The position numbers and the translations under genes are program-made. 64,000 nt of DNA. It comes from Glaciibacter superstes DSM 21135. Lineage in GTDB: Bacteria; Actinomycetota; Actinomycetes; Actinomycetales; Microbacteriaceae. Positions 15,254 through 22,479 of this stretch are shown here, in pieces. The stretch covers positions 124,001 to 188,000 of the forward strand of contig NZ_ATWH01000010.1 in NCBI RefSeq assembly GCF_000421145.1, written 5' to 3'. How positions within the stretch are numbered: position 1 is the stretch's first letter; the number at the start of each line of letters is the position of its first letter. Under the pieces are notes generated by a model that did no database searches, was not told the DNA's origin, and worked only from the letters and a program-made list of their open reading frames with translations.

Positions 15254-15790
15254 CTAGGCGATAGCCCTGCGGTGCAGGGCGGAGTGCTGCAGGTAGTGGG
15301 CGGCATTCTGACGGATGCCGGCGACCTCGTCATCGGTCAGCTCCCTGCGCACTTTCGCAGGGACTCCTGCCACCAGCGACCCGGGAGGAACCACCGTGCC
15401 CTCGAGCACCACGGCACCCGCGGCGACAAGGGATCCGGCGCCGATGACGGCGCCGTTCATGACGGTAGCGGACATACCGACGAGCACGCCGTCTTCAATC
15501 GTGCAGCCGTGCAGCACGGCACCGTGCCCGGCGGACACGCCGGCGCCCACCGTGAGGGGGTAACCGGCGTCGACGTGGCACGAGACGTTGTCCTGCAGGT
15601 TCGAGCCCTCGCCGATCGAGATCGGCTCCTGCTCTGCCCTGAGCACTGCGTTGTACCAGACGCTGGCCTGTTCGCCGAGGGTGACCCGCCCCACGATGAC
15701 GGCCCCGGCTGCGACGAACGCGGACTCCGGCACCACCGGCGACGCCAGGTCTGGGAGGGTGATGATGCGGGCGGAAGGATCGGCAGCCAT
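15254..15790 (-). CDS. Gamma carbonic anhydrase family protein
   Basis: This 178-residue protein is a left-handed beta-helix of hexapeptide repeats, like YrdA/PaaY. Repeats run through residues 25-150 (for example VAAGAVIVGRVTLGEQASVWYNAVLR). The histidines expected to bind the metal between subunits are seen in NVSCHVDAG and SAGHGAVLHGC. A trimeric enzyme fold is expected; real carbonic anhydrase activity is unproven for most members. The ATG at 15790 is preceded by TAGGCT and six bases, indicating a leaderless transcript. Confidence 0.88.
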   Translation of the reverse strand: MAADPSARIITLPDLASPVVPESAFVAAGAVIVGRVTLGEQASVWYNAVLRAEQEPISIGEGSNLQDNVSCHVDAGYPLTVGAGVSAGHGAVLHGCTIEDGVLVGMSATVMNGAVIGAGSLVAAGAVVLEGTVVPPGSLVAGVPAKVRRELTDDEVAGIRQNAAHYLQHSALHRRAIA

Positions 15791-15796
15791 GCCGCC

Positions 15797-15802
15797 AGCC
15801 TA
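15797..15802 (-). promoter_or_regulatory. -10 box TAGGCT of leaderless gamma-CA gene
   Basis: On the minus strand TAGGCT is followed by six bases and the ATG at 15790. No ribosome-binding site is present. Confidence 0.55.
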
Positions 15803-15885
15803 GCCGCGCGCGATCTGCCCTCGCTTACCCGCCTGCCCAGCTGCCCGCCCGCCTGCGCGCCTGCCCGTCTGCCCGTCGTGCTGTG

Positions 15886-15971
15886 CCCCGATTCGGTTAA
15901 TCCGCCTGATTCTTGCCCCGGTGCCCGGAAACACGCGGCCGGCACGGCGAGGATGTTCGATTAACCGAATC
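15886..15971. repeat. Intergenic inverted-arm element, copy 2
   Basis: CCCCGATTCGGTTAATC (15886-15902) is identical to the left end of the element at 6152. The arms GATTCGGTTAATC and GATTAACCGAATC (15959-15971) are perfect 13-base complements around a 56-base core. The overall length from arm to arm, 82 bases, is within one base of copy 1. Confidence 0.75.
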
Positions 15972-16105
15972 GAGGGACGTAGGGCTGGGCTGGTGGGGCT
16001 GGGACGGGGCTGGAGACTGGGACTGGGGGACCGGGTGCCGGGTGCCGCCGAGTGTCGCCGATTGCGCCGAGTGTCGTCGTTGCAGCGGGGATTGTGGGCG
16101 CGAAT

Positions 16106-16119
16106 GGCGATTCTCGGCG
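16106..16119 (+). repeat. 14-mer GGCGATTCTCGGCG, isolated copy
   Basis: The identical 14-mer occurs three more times (one inverted) at 46112-46166, also between genes. Confidence 0.55.
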
Positions 16120-16132
16120 AGCTGCACTCGAG

Positions 16133-16227
16133 CGACGAACCTGGGCGACGAACCGCCACGAACCTGCGCGACGAACCGCCACGAACCTGCGCCACGAACC
16201 GCCACGAACCTGGGCGACGAACCTGGG
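16133..16227 (+). repeat. 23-bp tandem repeat array
   Basis: About four units of the type CGACGAACCGCCACGAACCTG run head to tail with a 23-base period (unit starts at 16146, 16169, 16192 and 16215, with a partial unit before). There are no non-repetitive spacers, so it is not a CRISPR. Confidence 0.75.
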
Positions 16228-16240
16228 CGCGGCGGATCAC

Positions 16241-16246
16241 TAGGCT
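16241..16246 (+). promoter_or_regulatory. -10 box TAGGCT of leaderless YbaK-like gene
   Basis: TAGGCT is followed by seven bases and then the ATG at 16254, without a ribosome-binding site. Confidence 0.55.
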
Positions 16247-16253
16247 GGTGCGC

Positions 16254-16730
16254 ATGGTGAATACCGCCCATCCTTCCGTCGATCGTGTGCGTCGGGCCCT
16301 GGCCGAGCAGGGGCTGACGCCCGAGATCCGCTGGTTCGACGACGCGGCGACCACCGCGCAGGCCGCGGCCGCAGCGCTCGGCATCGAGGTCGGCGCGATC
16401 GCGAACTCCCTGGTATTCACCCTGGACGGTGAGCCCCTGCTCGTTCTGACCTCCGGTGCCCATCGAGTCGACACTGACTGGCTCGGGGAGCAGCTCGGCG
16501 GCACCATTGCACGCGCTGCCAAAGACCAGGTGAAGGATGCGACGGGCCAGGTGATCGGCGGTGTCGCGCCGCTCGGGCATCCGTCTCCGATCCGCACTGT
16601 CGTTGATGTCGACCTTGCCGGATTTCCCGAGGTCTGGGCAGCTGCCGGTCACGCGCACACCGTCTTCCCGATCGGTTACGACGACCTCGTGCGGGTCACC
16701 GGCGGGGAACCCGTTCGGGTGACACCGTAG
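16254..16730 (+). CDS. YbaK/EbsC family protein (aminoacyl-tRNA deacylase type)
   Basis: This 158-residue single-domain protein belongs to the YbaK/ProX family, which hydrolyses wrongly charged tRNAs (such as Cys- or Ala-tRNAPro) in trans. Characteristic segments are TTAQAAAALGIEVGAIANSLVF, where the family has its conserved A-x-x-L-G and K/S positions, then VLTSGAHRVD and GGVAPLGHPSPIRTVVDVDL, matching the G-G-x-x-P-x-G-H motif. The usual catalytic lysine of YbaK (in a ...AKSLLF-type stretch) is replaced here by asparagine (ANSLVF), so a different specificity is likely. The ATG at 16254 follows a leaderless promoter. Confidence 0.85.
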   Translation: MVNTAHPSVDRVRRALAEQGLTPEIRWFDDAATTAQAAAAALGIEVGAIANSLVFTLDGEPLLVLTSGAHRVDTDWLGEQLGGTIARAAKDQVKDATGQVIGGVAPLGHPSPIRTVVDVDLAGFPEVWAAAGHAHTVFPIGYDDLVRVTGGEPVRVTP

Positions 16731-16861
16731 GCTGGGGCTCACCAGGCCTCGCTCCGGGCTTGGCACTACCTCACAAGCAAGCACGACCCGCTTGGTCTTG
16801 ATCTCCATAGTGTCTACGAACGGATGCTCCTAGGCTCGAGGGCATTCGGCCCCGTTCACGC

Positions 16862-16901
16862 ACTTCAATGACGAACCAGTGACTGCTGGAGCACTTGAAG
16901 T
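16862..16901. repeat. Short inverted repeat in the leader of the binding-protein gene
   Basis: ACTTCAA (16862-16868) and TTGAAGT (16895-16901) are complementary and flank 26 bases in the leader ahead of the binding-protein gene. A TAGGCT -10-like hexamer lies upstream at 16831-16836. It may be an operator or an RNA hairpin. Confidence 0.35.
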
Positions 16902-16933
16902 CCGACTGAAGAACAACTGAAGAAGGATGATCC

Positions 16934-17833
16934 ATGCGCGCACGATATGCACTCCCGGCCCTCGCAGCGGCGGCCGCGCTCTTGCTCAGCGGCTGCGTCG
17001 ACAACTCGACGGGCGACACCGGGGCATCCACCGATTCCGCCGGGGCATCCGATGTGAAGGTCGACGAGGCGGCGGTGGCGCTGCTCCCGGAAAAGGTCGC
17101 GGAGTCGGGCAAGCTCATCATCGGAACCAGCCCGAACTACGCCCCGAACGAGTACAAGGACGACGCAGGTGAGCCGGTCGGCTGGGCCATCGAGCTCGGC
17201 GACGCTATCGGCGCGAAGCTGGGCCTTGACGTCGAATACAAGGTGGCACGTTTCGAGACCATCATCCCCGGCATCGTCGGCGGCACCATCGATATCGGCG
17301 AGTCCTCGTTCACCGACAACGTCGAGCGCGAGAAGCAGGTCGACTTCGTCAACTACTACGTCGCCGGCATCCAGTGGGCGTCGACCGCGGGTACAGAGGT
17401 CGATCCGGAGGACGCCTGCGGGCTGAAGGTTGCCGTGCAGGCCACCACCTACCAGGACACTGTCGAGATCCCGGCCAAGAGCGACGCGTGCGTGGCAGCA
17501 GGCAAGGATCCCATCGAGAAGATGCCCTTCGACACGCAGGATGCCGCGGCGAACGCCGTCGCGCTCGGCCAGGCCGTCGCGTTCAGCGCCGATTCCCCGG
17601 TCACCCTGTATGGCATCGCACAGCTGAAGGACAAGCTGCAGATGGCGGGGGAGACCTTCGAAGCAGCTCCATACGGACTCGCGGTGGCCAAGGATTCCGG
17701 CATGGCAGAGGCCGTGCAGGCGGCACTGCAGTCGCTGGTCGACGACGGCACGTATGGGGCGATCCTCGACGAGTGGGGTGTCGCTGACGGCGGCATCGAC
17801 GAGATCACGATCAACGCCGGCGGCAAGGGCTAG
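16934..17833 (+). CDS. Amino-acid ABC transporter substrate-binding lipoprotein
   Basis: This is a family-3 solute-binding protein (299 residues), predicted to bind a polar or charged amino acid outside the membrane. The signal peptide ends in a lipobox LLSGC, giving lipidated Cys21. The mature protein has the typical LIIGTSPNYAPNEY strand near residues 58-71 and GWAIELGDAIGAKLGLDVEYK after it. AGAAGGA at 16921-16927 supports the start. No permease or ATPase gene is adjacent, and a strong palindromic terminator follows, so this is a single-gene unit whose transporter must be encoded elsewhere. Confidence 0.93.
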   Translation: MRARYALPALAAAAALLLSGCVDNSTGDTGASTDSAGASDVKVDEAAVALLPEKVAESGKLIIGTSPNYAPNEYKDDAGEPVGWAIELGDAIGAKLGLDVEYKVARFETIIPGIVGGTIDIGESSFTDNVEREKQVDFVNYYVAGIQWASTAGTEVDPEDACGLKVAVQATTYQDTVEIPAKSDACVAAGKDPIEKMPFDTQDAAANAVALGQAVAFSADSPVTLYGIAQLKDKLQMAGETFEAAPYGLAVAKDSGMAEAVQAALQSLVDDGTYGAILDEWGVADGGIDEITINAGGKG

Positions 17834-17857
17834 ATCGGCCGCCACAACCTCGCCGAA

Positions 17858-17905
17858 CCGTGAGAAAAGCACCTTCCCAGCGCTGGGAAGGTGCTTTTCT
17901 CACGG
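17858..17905. terminator. Perfect 48-bp palindrome, terminator
   Basis: Twenty-four bases from 17858 are the exact complement of the next twenty-four, with no mismatch and no spacer; the centre is CCCAGC-GCTGGG. Each arm has an A4/T4 tract near its end. Positioned 25 bases after the binding-protein stop, it fits a factor-independent terminator. Confidence 0.85.
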
Positions 17906-18014
17906 CTCGGTGACTTCGGCTCGGTGACGTCGGTTGGGCGACATTGGCAGGGTGATGTTCGCAGGGCTGCGTCTGCCGTGGGCGAAAACGGATGCTCCGG
18001 TGGCGGCCGTACGA

Positions 18015-18020
18015 CAGGCT
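18015..18020 (+). promoter_or_regulatory. -10-like CAGGCT of leaderless epimerase gene
   Basis: CAGGCT, one base off TAGGCT, is followed by seven bases and the ATG at 18028. Confidence 0.35.
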
Positions 18021-18027
18021 GGGTCGC

Positions 18028-19032
18028 ATGAGACTCCTGGTACTTGGTGGAACGGAATTCGTCGGACGAGCCTTTGTCGAGCAGGCGCTGGCGGAGGACT
18101 GGTCGGTGACGATGCTCAATCGGGGTAGTCATGAAGTGCCTGCCGGTGTGACGGCGTTGCGTGGCGATCGATCTCGCCCAGACGGTCTCCTGGCACTGGA
18201 CGGTGGAACCGAGGCAGGAGACGAATGGGACGTCGTCGTCGACACCTGGTCGTGGGAGCCCAAGGCCGTGCGCGACGTGGCATCCGTTCTCGCTGATCGG
18301 GCCGGAAGCTACCTGTACGTCTCGAGCCGTTCCGTCTACCAGTACCCGGCAGCGGCGGGGGCGACGGAAGACGCACCCGTCGTCGACGGCTCACCCGACG
18401 ACGACTATGCCACGGCGAAGGCCGGCGGCGAACTCGCCGTGCTTGCTTCATTCGGTGACCGGGCGATCCTCGCCCGTGCGGGGCTGATCCTCGGGCCGTA
18501 CGAGAACATCGGGCGTCTGCCGTGGTGGCTGAACCGCATCGCCGCCGGCGGTGACGTGCTCGCGCCTGGACCGCCGGATGCCAGCATCCAGTACATCGAC
18601 GCGCGCGACCTGGCAGCCTGGGGCCTGTCAGCCGCCGTCCGCGGCCTCCACGGTGCGTACAACGTCGTCAGCCCACCCGGTCACGCCACCATGGGCAGTC
18701 TGCTCGAGAGCGCCGTCGATGCGGTGGCTTCCGGAACGCCAGGATCCGAGGCGCGCCTGTGCTGGAGCGATCCAGACAAGATCCTCGCCGCCGGTGTCGC
18801 ACCGTGGACGGGCCTGCCGATCTGGCTGCCGGCGGGAGAGGACTACGACTTCATGCACGGGGGAAACGTGCAGAAGGCGGTCGCTGCCGGCCTCGTGTGC
18901 CGGCCGGTCGAACAGACCGTCAGCGATACCTGGGCCTGGTTGCAGTCGATCGGCGGCGTAGCGCCGCACCGCCCCGACCGTCCGCCGGTCGGGCTCGACC
19001 CAGCCGTGGAGGCGCAGCTGCTTGCCGGCTGA
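18028..19032 (+). CDS. NAD-dependent epimerase/dehydratase family protein
   Basis: This is an extended short-chain dehydrogenase (334 residues). The N-terminal Rossmann motif reads LVLGGTEFVGRAF (GGTxFxG), a variant common in extended SDRs. The catalytic SSRSVY stretch near residue 93 and YATAK (Y-x-x-x-K) near residue 128 are intact. It resembles the reductase/epimerase group that acts on nucleotide-linked or free sugars, but no specific substrate can be named. It stands alone between a palindromic terminator and the converging gal genes. The start lacks a ribosome-binding site and follows a -10-like hexamer directly. Confidence 0.85.
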   Translation: MRLLVLGGTEFVGRAFVEQALAEDWSVTMLNRGSHEVPAGVTALRGDRSRPDGLLALDGGTEAGDEWDVVVDTWSWEPKAVRDVASVLADRAGSYLYVSSRSVYQYPAAAGATEDAPVVDGSPDDDYATAKAGGELAVLASFGDRAILARAGLILGPYENIGRLPWWLNRIAAGGDVLAPGPPDASIQYIDARDLAAWGLSAAVRGLHGAYNVVSPPGHATMGSLLESAVDAVASGTPGSEARLCWSDPDKILAAGVAPWTGLPIWLPAGEDYDFMHGGNVQKAVAAGLVCRPVEQTVSDTWAWLQSIGGVAPHRPDRPPVGLDPAVEAQLLAG

Positions 19033-19123
19033 TCCGTGTCGTGAACGTAGGAGAAGTCACGAGTGAGAGCGTGATCCGTCCTCGTTTGGCGCACGAAGGC
19101 GCTTTCTTTCCTACTTTGGCGGG

Positions 19124-19153
19124 CGGAACGCGGGAACGCGGAACGCGGGAGCG
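19124..19153 (+). repeat. 15-bp direct repeat near the galK end
   Basis: CGGAACGCGGGAACG is followed immediately by CGGAACGCGGGAGCG (one difference). It occupies the short spacer between the converging epimerase and galK genes. Confidence 0.5.
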
Positions 19154-19159
19154 ATGCTG

Positions 19160-20320
19160 TTACTGCTCGCGGCCAGCGCCGTCCGCGGCGTGCACGACAA
19201 AAATGTCGGGCGTCGCGAAGCCGCGAGCGTCGAACGCGGCCATCACGGCCGCCGTCACCGCCGGCACCAGCGCGTGCGGGGTCAGGGCAATGGCGGCGCC
19301 GCCAAACCCGCCCCCGGTCATCCTGGCGCCGATCGCGCCGGCCAGCCGGGCCGTCTCCACGGCGAGATCGAGCTCGGGCACCGAGATCTCGAAGTCATCG
19401 CGCATCGACGTGTGTGACGCGTCAAGCAACGCGCCGATCGCCGTCGGGCCCTGTTCGCGAAGCGTGCGCACCGTATCGAGTACCCGACGATTCTCGGTGA
19501 CCACGTGGCGAACGCGCCGGAAGGTCTCGTCGCCCAGCACCTCGGCCGCGCGAGGAAGATCGTCGATGTCAAGGTCGCGCAGTGAGTCGACGCCGAGCGC
19601 ACCGGCGCCGGCCTCGCAGGATGCCCGCCGTGCCGCGTACCCGCCCGTCGCGTGTGAATGGCTCACCTTTGTATCGATGATCAGCAGTTCAAGGCCGGCG
19701 GCATCGAACCCGAGCGGGATCACCTCTGACTCGAGGCTGCGGCAGTCGAGGAACACCCCGGCGTCCGCTCGGCCGAGCAGGGATGCCGACTGGTCCATGA
19801 TGCCGGTCGGTGCGCCGACGGCACGGTTCTCGGCGAGCTGCCCGACCCTGGCCAGGGTGCGGTGGTCGAGGTTCAGTCGCCAGACGTCGTTCAACGCGAC
19901 GGCGACGGCACTCTCGATCGCGGCAGACGACGACAACCCAGCGCCGATCGGCACTTCGGAGTCGATGAAGACCTCGAACCCCTTCAGCTCGCCGAGGTTC
20001 GCGCCGAACTGGCCGAGCGCCCAGGCAACCCCGAGCGGATAGGCGGACCAGCCGCTCAGGTTCTCGGGGAACAGCTCCTCCAAGCAGAGTTCGATGGCCT
20101 CTTCGGCGAAGGAGCTCGCCACCCTGATCAGTCGGTCGTCGCGGAGCCCGAGCGCGATCACGGTGCGCCGGTCGATCGCGAACGGAAAGACGAAACCCTC
20201 GTTGTAATCGGTGTGCTCGCCGATCAGATTGACCCGGCCCGGTGCAGACCACAGCCCGGCGGGCCGGCGATTGAACCGACTCTCGAACCCGGTGAGAACA
20301 TCGCGCTGCAGGTCGGTCAT
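19160..20320 (-). CDS. galK: Galactokinase
   Basis: GalK phosphorylates alpha-D-galactose to galactose-1-phosphate with ATP, the first committed Leloir step. The galactokinase signature GRVNLIGEHTDYNEG is at residues 28-42, the ATP-binding GHMP motif is PIGAGLSSSAA near residue 123, and GGGFGGAA is near the C-terminus. At 386 residues the length is normal. The ATG at 20320 overlaps the galT stop codon (ATGA), so galT and galK are co-translated in the order T-K. The divergent DeoR-type gene beyond galT is the likely regulator. Confidence 0.96.
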   Translation of the reverse strand: MTDLQRDVLTGFESRFNRRPAGLWSAPGRVNLIGEHTDYNEGFVFPFAIDRRTVIALGLRDDRLIRVASSFAEEAIELCLEELFPENLSGWSAYPLGVAWALGQFGANLGELKGFEVFIDSEVPIGAGLSSSAAIESAVAVALNDVWRLNLDHRTLARVGQLAENRAVGAPTGIMDQSASLLGRADAGVFLDCRSLESEVIPLGFDAAGLELLIIDTKVSHSHATGGYAARRASCEAGAGALGVDSLRDLDIDDLPRAAEVLGDETFRRVRHVVTENRRVLDTVRTLREQGPTAIGALLDASHTSMRDDFEISVPELDLAVETARLAGAIGARMTGGGFGGAAIALTPHALVPAVTAAVMAAFDARGFATPDIFVVHAADGAGREQ

Positions 20321-21528
20321 TGTGCGGTCCTATCCGTCAAGGTGTCGGTAGCAGGCGAAACGGATGCCGATGCCGGCTCCGCATCGTCAGCGGCGGCGCG
20401 CGCCACGGCATCCAGAATCGCCGCTGCGGCCTGCTCCGGTGCGACGTCTCCGATCCAGGCGCCCATGGCGGCCTCTGAACCGGCGAGGTACTTGAGTTTG
20501 TCTGCCGCCCGCCGTGGACTGGTCACCTGCAGCATCAGCCGGATGTCGCCCTGGTGCACATTCACCGGCGCCTGGTGCCAGGCCGCGATGTAGGGCGTTG
20601 GGGTCTCGTACATGGCGTCGATTCCGCGCAGGAGACGCCGGTAGAGCACGGCGAGTTCGTCGCGCTCGGCGAGGGTGGTGGCCGCGAAGTCGGGAAGGTG
20701 CCGATGCGGGAGCATGTGCACCTCGATCGGCCAGCGCGCTGCGAACGGCACGAACGCGCTCCAGTGTTCACCACGCAGGATGAGGCGGTCGCCCGCCTGC
20801 TCGCTGGCGAGGATGTCGGCGAAGAGGTCGCCGTCGTAGCGCTCGATCGAGCGGATGAGCTGCTGCGTGCGCGGCGTGACGTATGGGTAGGAGTAGATCT
20901 GCCCGTGCGGGTGGTGCAGGGTCACCCCGATCGCTTCGCCGCGGTTCTCGAACGGGAAAACCTGCTCGACACCAGGCAGTGCCGACAGCGCGTCGGTGCG
21001 CTCGGCCCAGGCCTCGATCACGGTGCGCGCGCGCGTCGTCGACAGGGTGGCGAACGAACCTTCGTGCTCTGGAGAGAAGCACACCACCTCGCACCGGCCC
21101 ACCGACGTGCGGGTGCGACCAAGGCCGATCTGGGACAGGTCGTCCAGTCCATTAGGCGCACCGGCATCCGTCAGCAGCGGTCCGAACGAGGGCGACTTGT
21201 TCTCGAACACGGCCACGTCGTAGTTGCTCGGGATCTCTGAGGGGTTCTCCGGCGTCGACGGCGCCAGCGGGTCGAGATGCGCAGGCGGCAGGAACACACG
21301 GTTCTGGCGGGCGGCGGCGATGGAGACCCACTCGCCGGTCAGGGCATCCTGGCGCATGGTGGCGTTCGCGGGGCGCGGGGCGAGATCACGGGTGTCTGCC
21401 GCGCGTTCGGGCGGCAACGTCGTGTCAGGGTCGTCGAAGTAGATGAGTTCGCGGCCGTCGGCGAGAGTGTGCTGCTGCCGGGCGATTCTGGTGTCGGCGA
21501 CGAAGCCGGTGGTGGGTGCGCTGTTCAT
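20317..21528 (-). CDS. galT: Galactose-1-phosphate uridylyltransferase
   Basis: GalT exchanges UDP between UDP-glucose and galactose-1-phosphate. The active-site motif HPHGQ is at residues 206-210, with the nucleophilic H208. ENKSPSFG near residue 109 and the later AAWHQAPVN are further family marks. The ATG at 21528 gives a 403-residue protein of normal size; the frame is open well upstream but that region is antisense to the regulator gene. No clear ribosome-binding site precedes the start. The intergenic region shared with the DeoR-type gene holds overlapping inverted repeats that look like an operator. Confidence 0.95.
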   Translation of the reverse strand: MNSAPTTGFVADTRIARQQHTLADGRELIYFDDPDTTLPPERAADTRDLAPRPANATMRQDALTGEWVSIAAARQNRVFLPPAHLDPLAPSTPENPSEIPSNYDVAVFENKSPSFGPLLTDAGAPNGLDDLSQIGLGRTRTSVGRCEVVCFSPEHEGSFATLSTTRARTVIEAWAERTDALSALPGVEQVFPFENRGEAIGVTLHHPHGQIYSYPYVTPRTQQLIRSIERYDGDLFADILASEQAGDRLILRGEHWSAFVPFAARWPIEVHMLPHRHLPDFAATTLAERDELAVLYRRLLRGIDAMYETPTPYIAAWHQAPVNVHQGDIRLMLQVTSPRRAADKLKYLAGSEAAMGAWIGDVAPEQAAAAILDAVARAAADDAEPASASVSPATDTLTDRTAQ

Positions 21529-21559
21529 GACAGCACCACGATATCTGATCTTCGGATGA

Positions 21560-21583
21560 GAAACCAAATGTTTCATATTGAAA
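21560..21583. promoter_or_regulatory. Candidate DeoR-type operator in the galT-regulator divergence
   Basis: Two overlapping inverted repeats are visible: GAAAC-caaat-GTTTC (21560-21574) and TTTCA-tat-TGAAA (21571-21583). They lie in an AT-rich island between the galT and regulator starts, where a repressor could control both directions. Confidence 0.55.
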
Positions 21584-21612
21584 ACTAAAGCAAAGTGAGT
21601 GAAGATAGGGGC

Positions 21613-22440
21613 ATGACCACCTCTACCCCAGGCGACGAGCACGGCACGCTGCCGGCTCCGCTTCGACGGGAGCGGATCCTGCGGCTGCTCGACGAGCGTG
21701 GATTCGTGCGGGTGAGCGAGTTGCGGGGCGCCTTCGGGGTCTCGAGCGTCACCGCGCGAGCGGATCTCGATGCGCTGGTGGCCTCTGGAGATGCCCAGCG
21801 TGTGCACGGAGGTGCGGTCCCGTCGCAACCCCAGGTAGACGGGCCTGTACACCGGGAGTCGTCGTTCGAAGAGGCACTGGCATCCTCGGTGATTCCGAAG
21901 CAGCAGATCGGAGCCCTGGCCGCTTCGCTGGTGGCGAGCGGCCAGAGTGTGATCCTCGACGTCGGCACCACAACTCTCGCCGTGGCCAGGGCGCTCCGGG
22001 CCCGCACCGATCTCACCGACGTCGTGGTCATCACCAACGGGCTCAGCATCGCTCTCGAACTGGAACCGGCGATCCCGCGCTTCACGGTGATCGTGACGGG
22101 CGGGTCGCTGCGCCCCCTGCAGCACTCCCTGGTCGAGCCGATGGCAACAACCGTGCTCAGCCAGATGCACGCCGACCTTGCCTTTATCGGCTGCAGCGGC
22201 GTCGACGCCGTGCACGGCGTCACCAACGTGAACCTCCCGGAGGCCGGCCTCAAGACGGTCATGCTGCGCGCCGCCGCACGCTGCATCGTCGTCGCAGACG
22301 GCTCGAAACTCGGCCGTGCGCACCTGGGTCTCGTCGGCGCGTTGGGCGCGTTCGAGACGCTGGTGACGGATGCCGCAGCGCCGGCCGGCGAGATCGCCGC
22401 ACTTCGCGACGCAGGGCTCACGGTGCTCCTGCCGGAATAG
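21613..22440 (+). CDS. DeoR family sugar-responsive transcriptional regulator
   Basis: This 275-residue repressor has an N-terminal winged helix (RRERILRLLDERGFVRVSELRGAFGVSSVTARADLDAL, in two segments at about residues 16-55) followed by the HTH-linker GGAV. A C-terminal DeoR sensor domain resembles sugar isomerases and carries the effector-binding DVGTTT motif near residue 115 and a DGSKLG near residue 232. DeoR regulators of this type sense phosphorylated sugars, so galactose-1-phosphate or a related ester is the natural guess. The ATG at 21613 is used; an in-frame GTG at 21595 is possible. It faces galT-galK and is followed by galM. Confidence 0.9.
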   Translation: MTTSTPGDEHGTLPAPLRRERILRLLDERGFVRVSELRGAFGVSSVTARADLDALVASGDAQRVHGGAVPSQPQVDGPVHRESSFEEALASSVIPKQQIGALAASLVASGQSVILDVGTTTLAVARALRARTDLTDVVVITNGLSIALELEPAIPRFTVIVTGGSLRPLQHSLVEPMATTVLSQMHADLAFIGCSGVDAVHGVTNVNLPEAGLKTVMLRAAARCIVVADGSKLGRAHLGLVGALGAFETLVTDAAAPAGEIAALRDAGLTVLLPE

Positions 22441-22467
22441 GGAGCCGGCGAAACAGCTGCAGGTGCA

Positions 22468-22473
22468 TAAGCT
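22468..22473 (+). promoter_or_regulatory. -10 box TAAGCT of leaderless galM
   Basis: TAAGCT is followed by six bases and the ATG at 22480; no ribosome-binding site is seen. galM can therefore be expressed apart from the regulator gene. Confidence 0.5.
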
Positions 22474-22479
22474 GAAGTC

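Larger units (their letters stand above)
15791..16253. other. Gene-free repeat-rich spacer
   Basis: This 463-base spacer has, in order, a leaderless promoter (minus strand), a low-complexity CCTGCCC array (15832-15877), the second inverted-arm element, a GT-rich stretch, one copy of the GGCGATTCTCGGCG 14-mer, and a 23-bp tandem array ending at the YbaK-like gene's promoter. An open frame runs through part of it in phase with the YbaK-like gene, but its composition is that of the repeats, so I do not call it coding. Confidence 0.6.

Noticed and set aside
16133..16227. Possible CRISPR array
   Set aside because: The units are contiguous 23-mers without unique spacers, and no cas gene is present.
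15921..16253. A 111-codon extension of the YbaK-like gene through the repeat-rich spacer
   Set aside because: It would encode the 23-bp repeats and lies upstream of a good leaderless promoter; family length agrees with the start at 16254.
16934..17833. A complete amino-acid ABC transporter at the binding-protein gene
   Set aside because: No permease or ATPase lies on either side, and a strong terminator follows the gene.
18028..19032. Assignment of the epimerase gene as galE to complete the Leloir set
   Set aside because: It is an extended SDR with a GGTxFxG motif, unlike the GalE N-terminus (G-x-G-G-x-x-G-S-H), and is separated from the gal genes by a converging arrangement.
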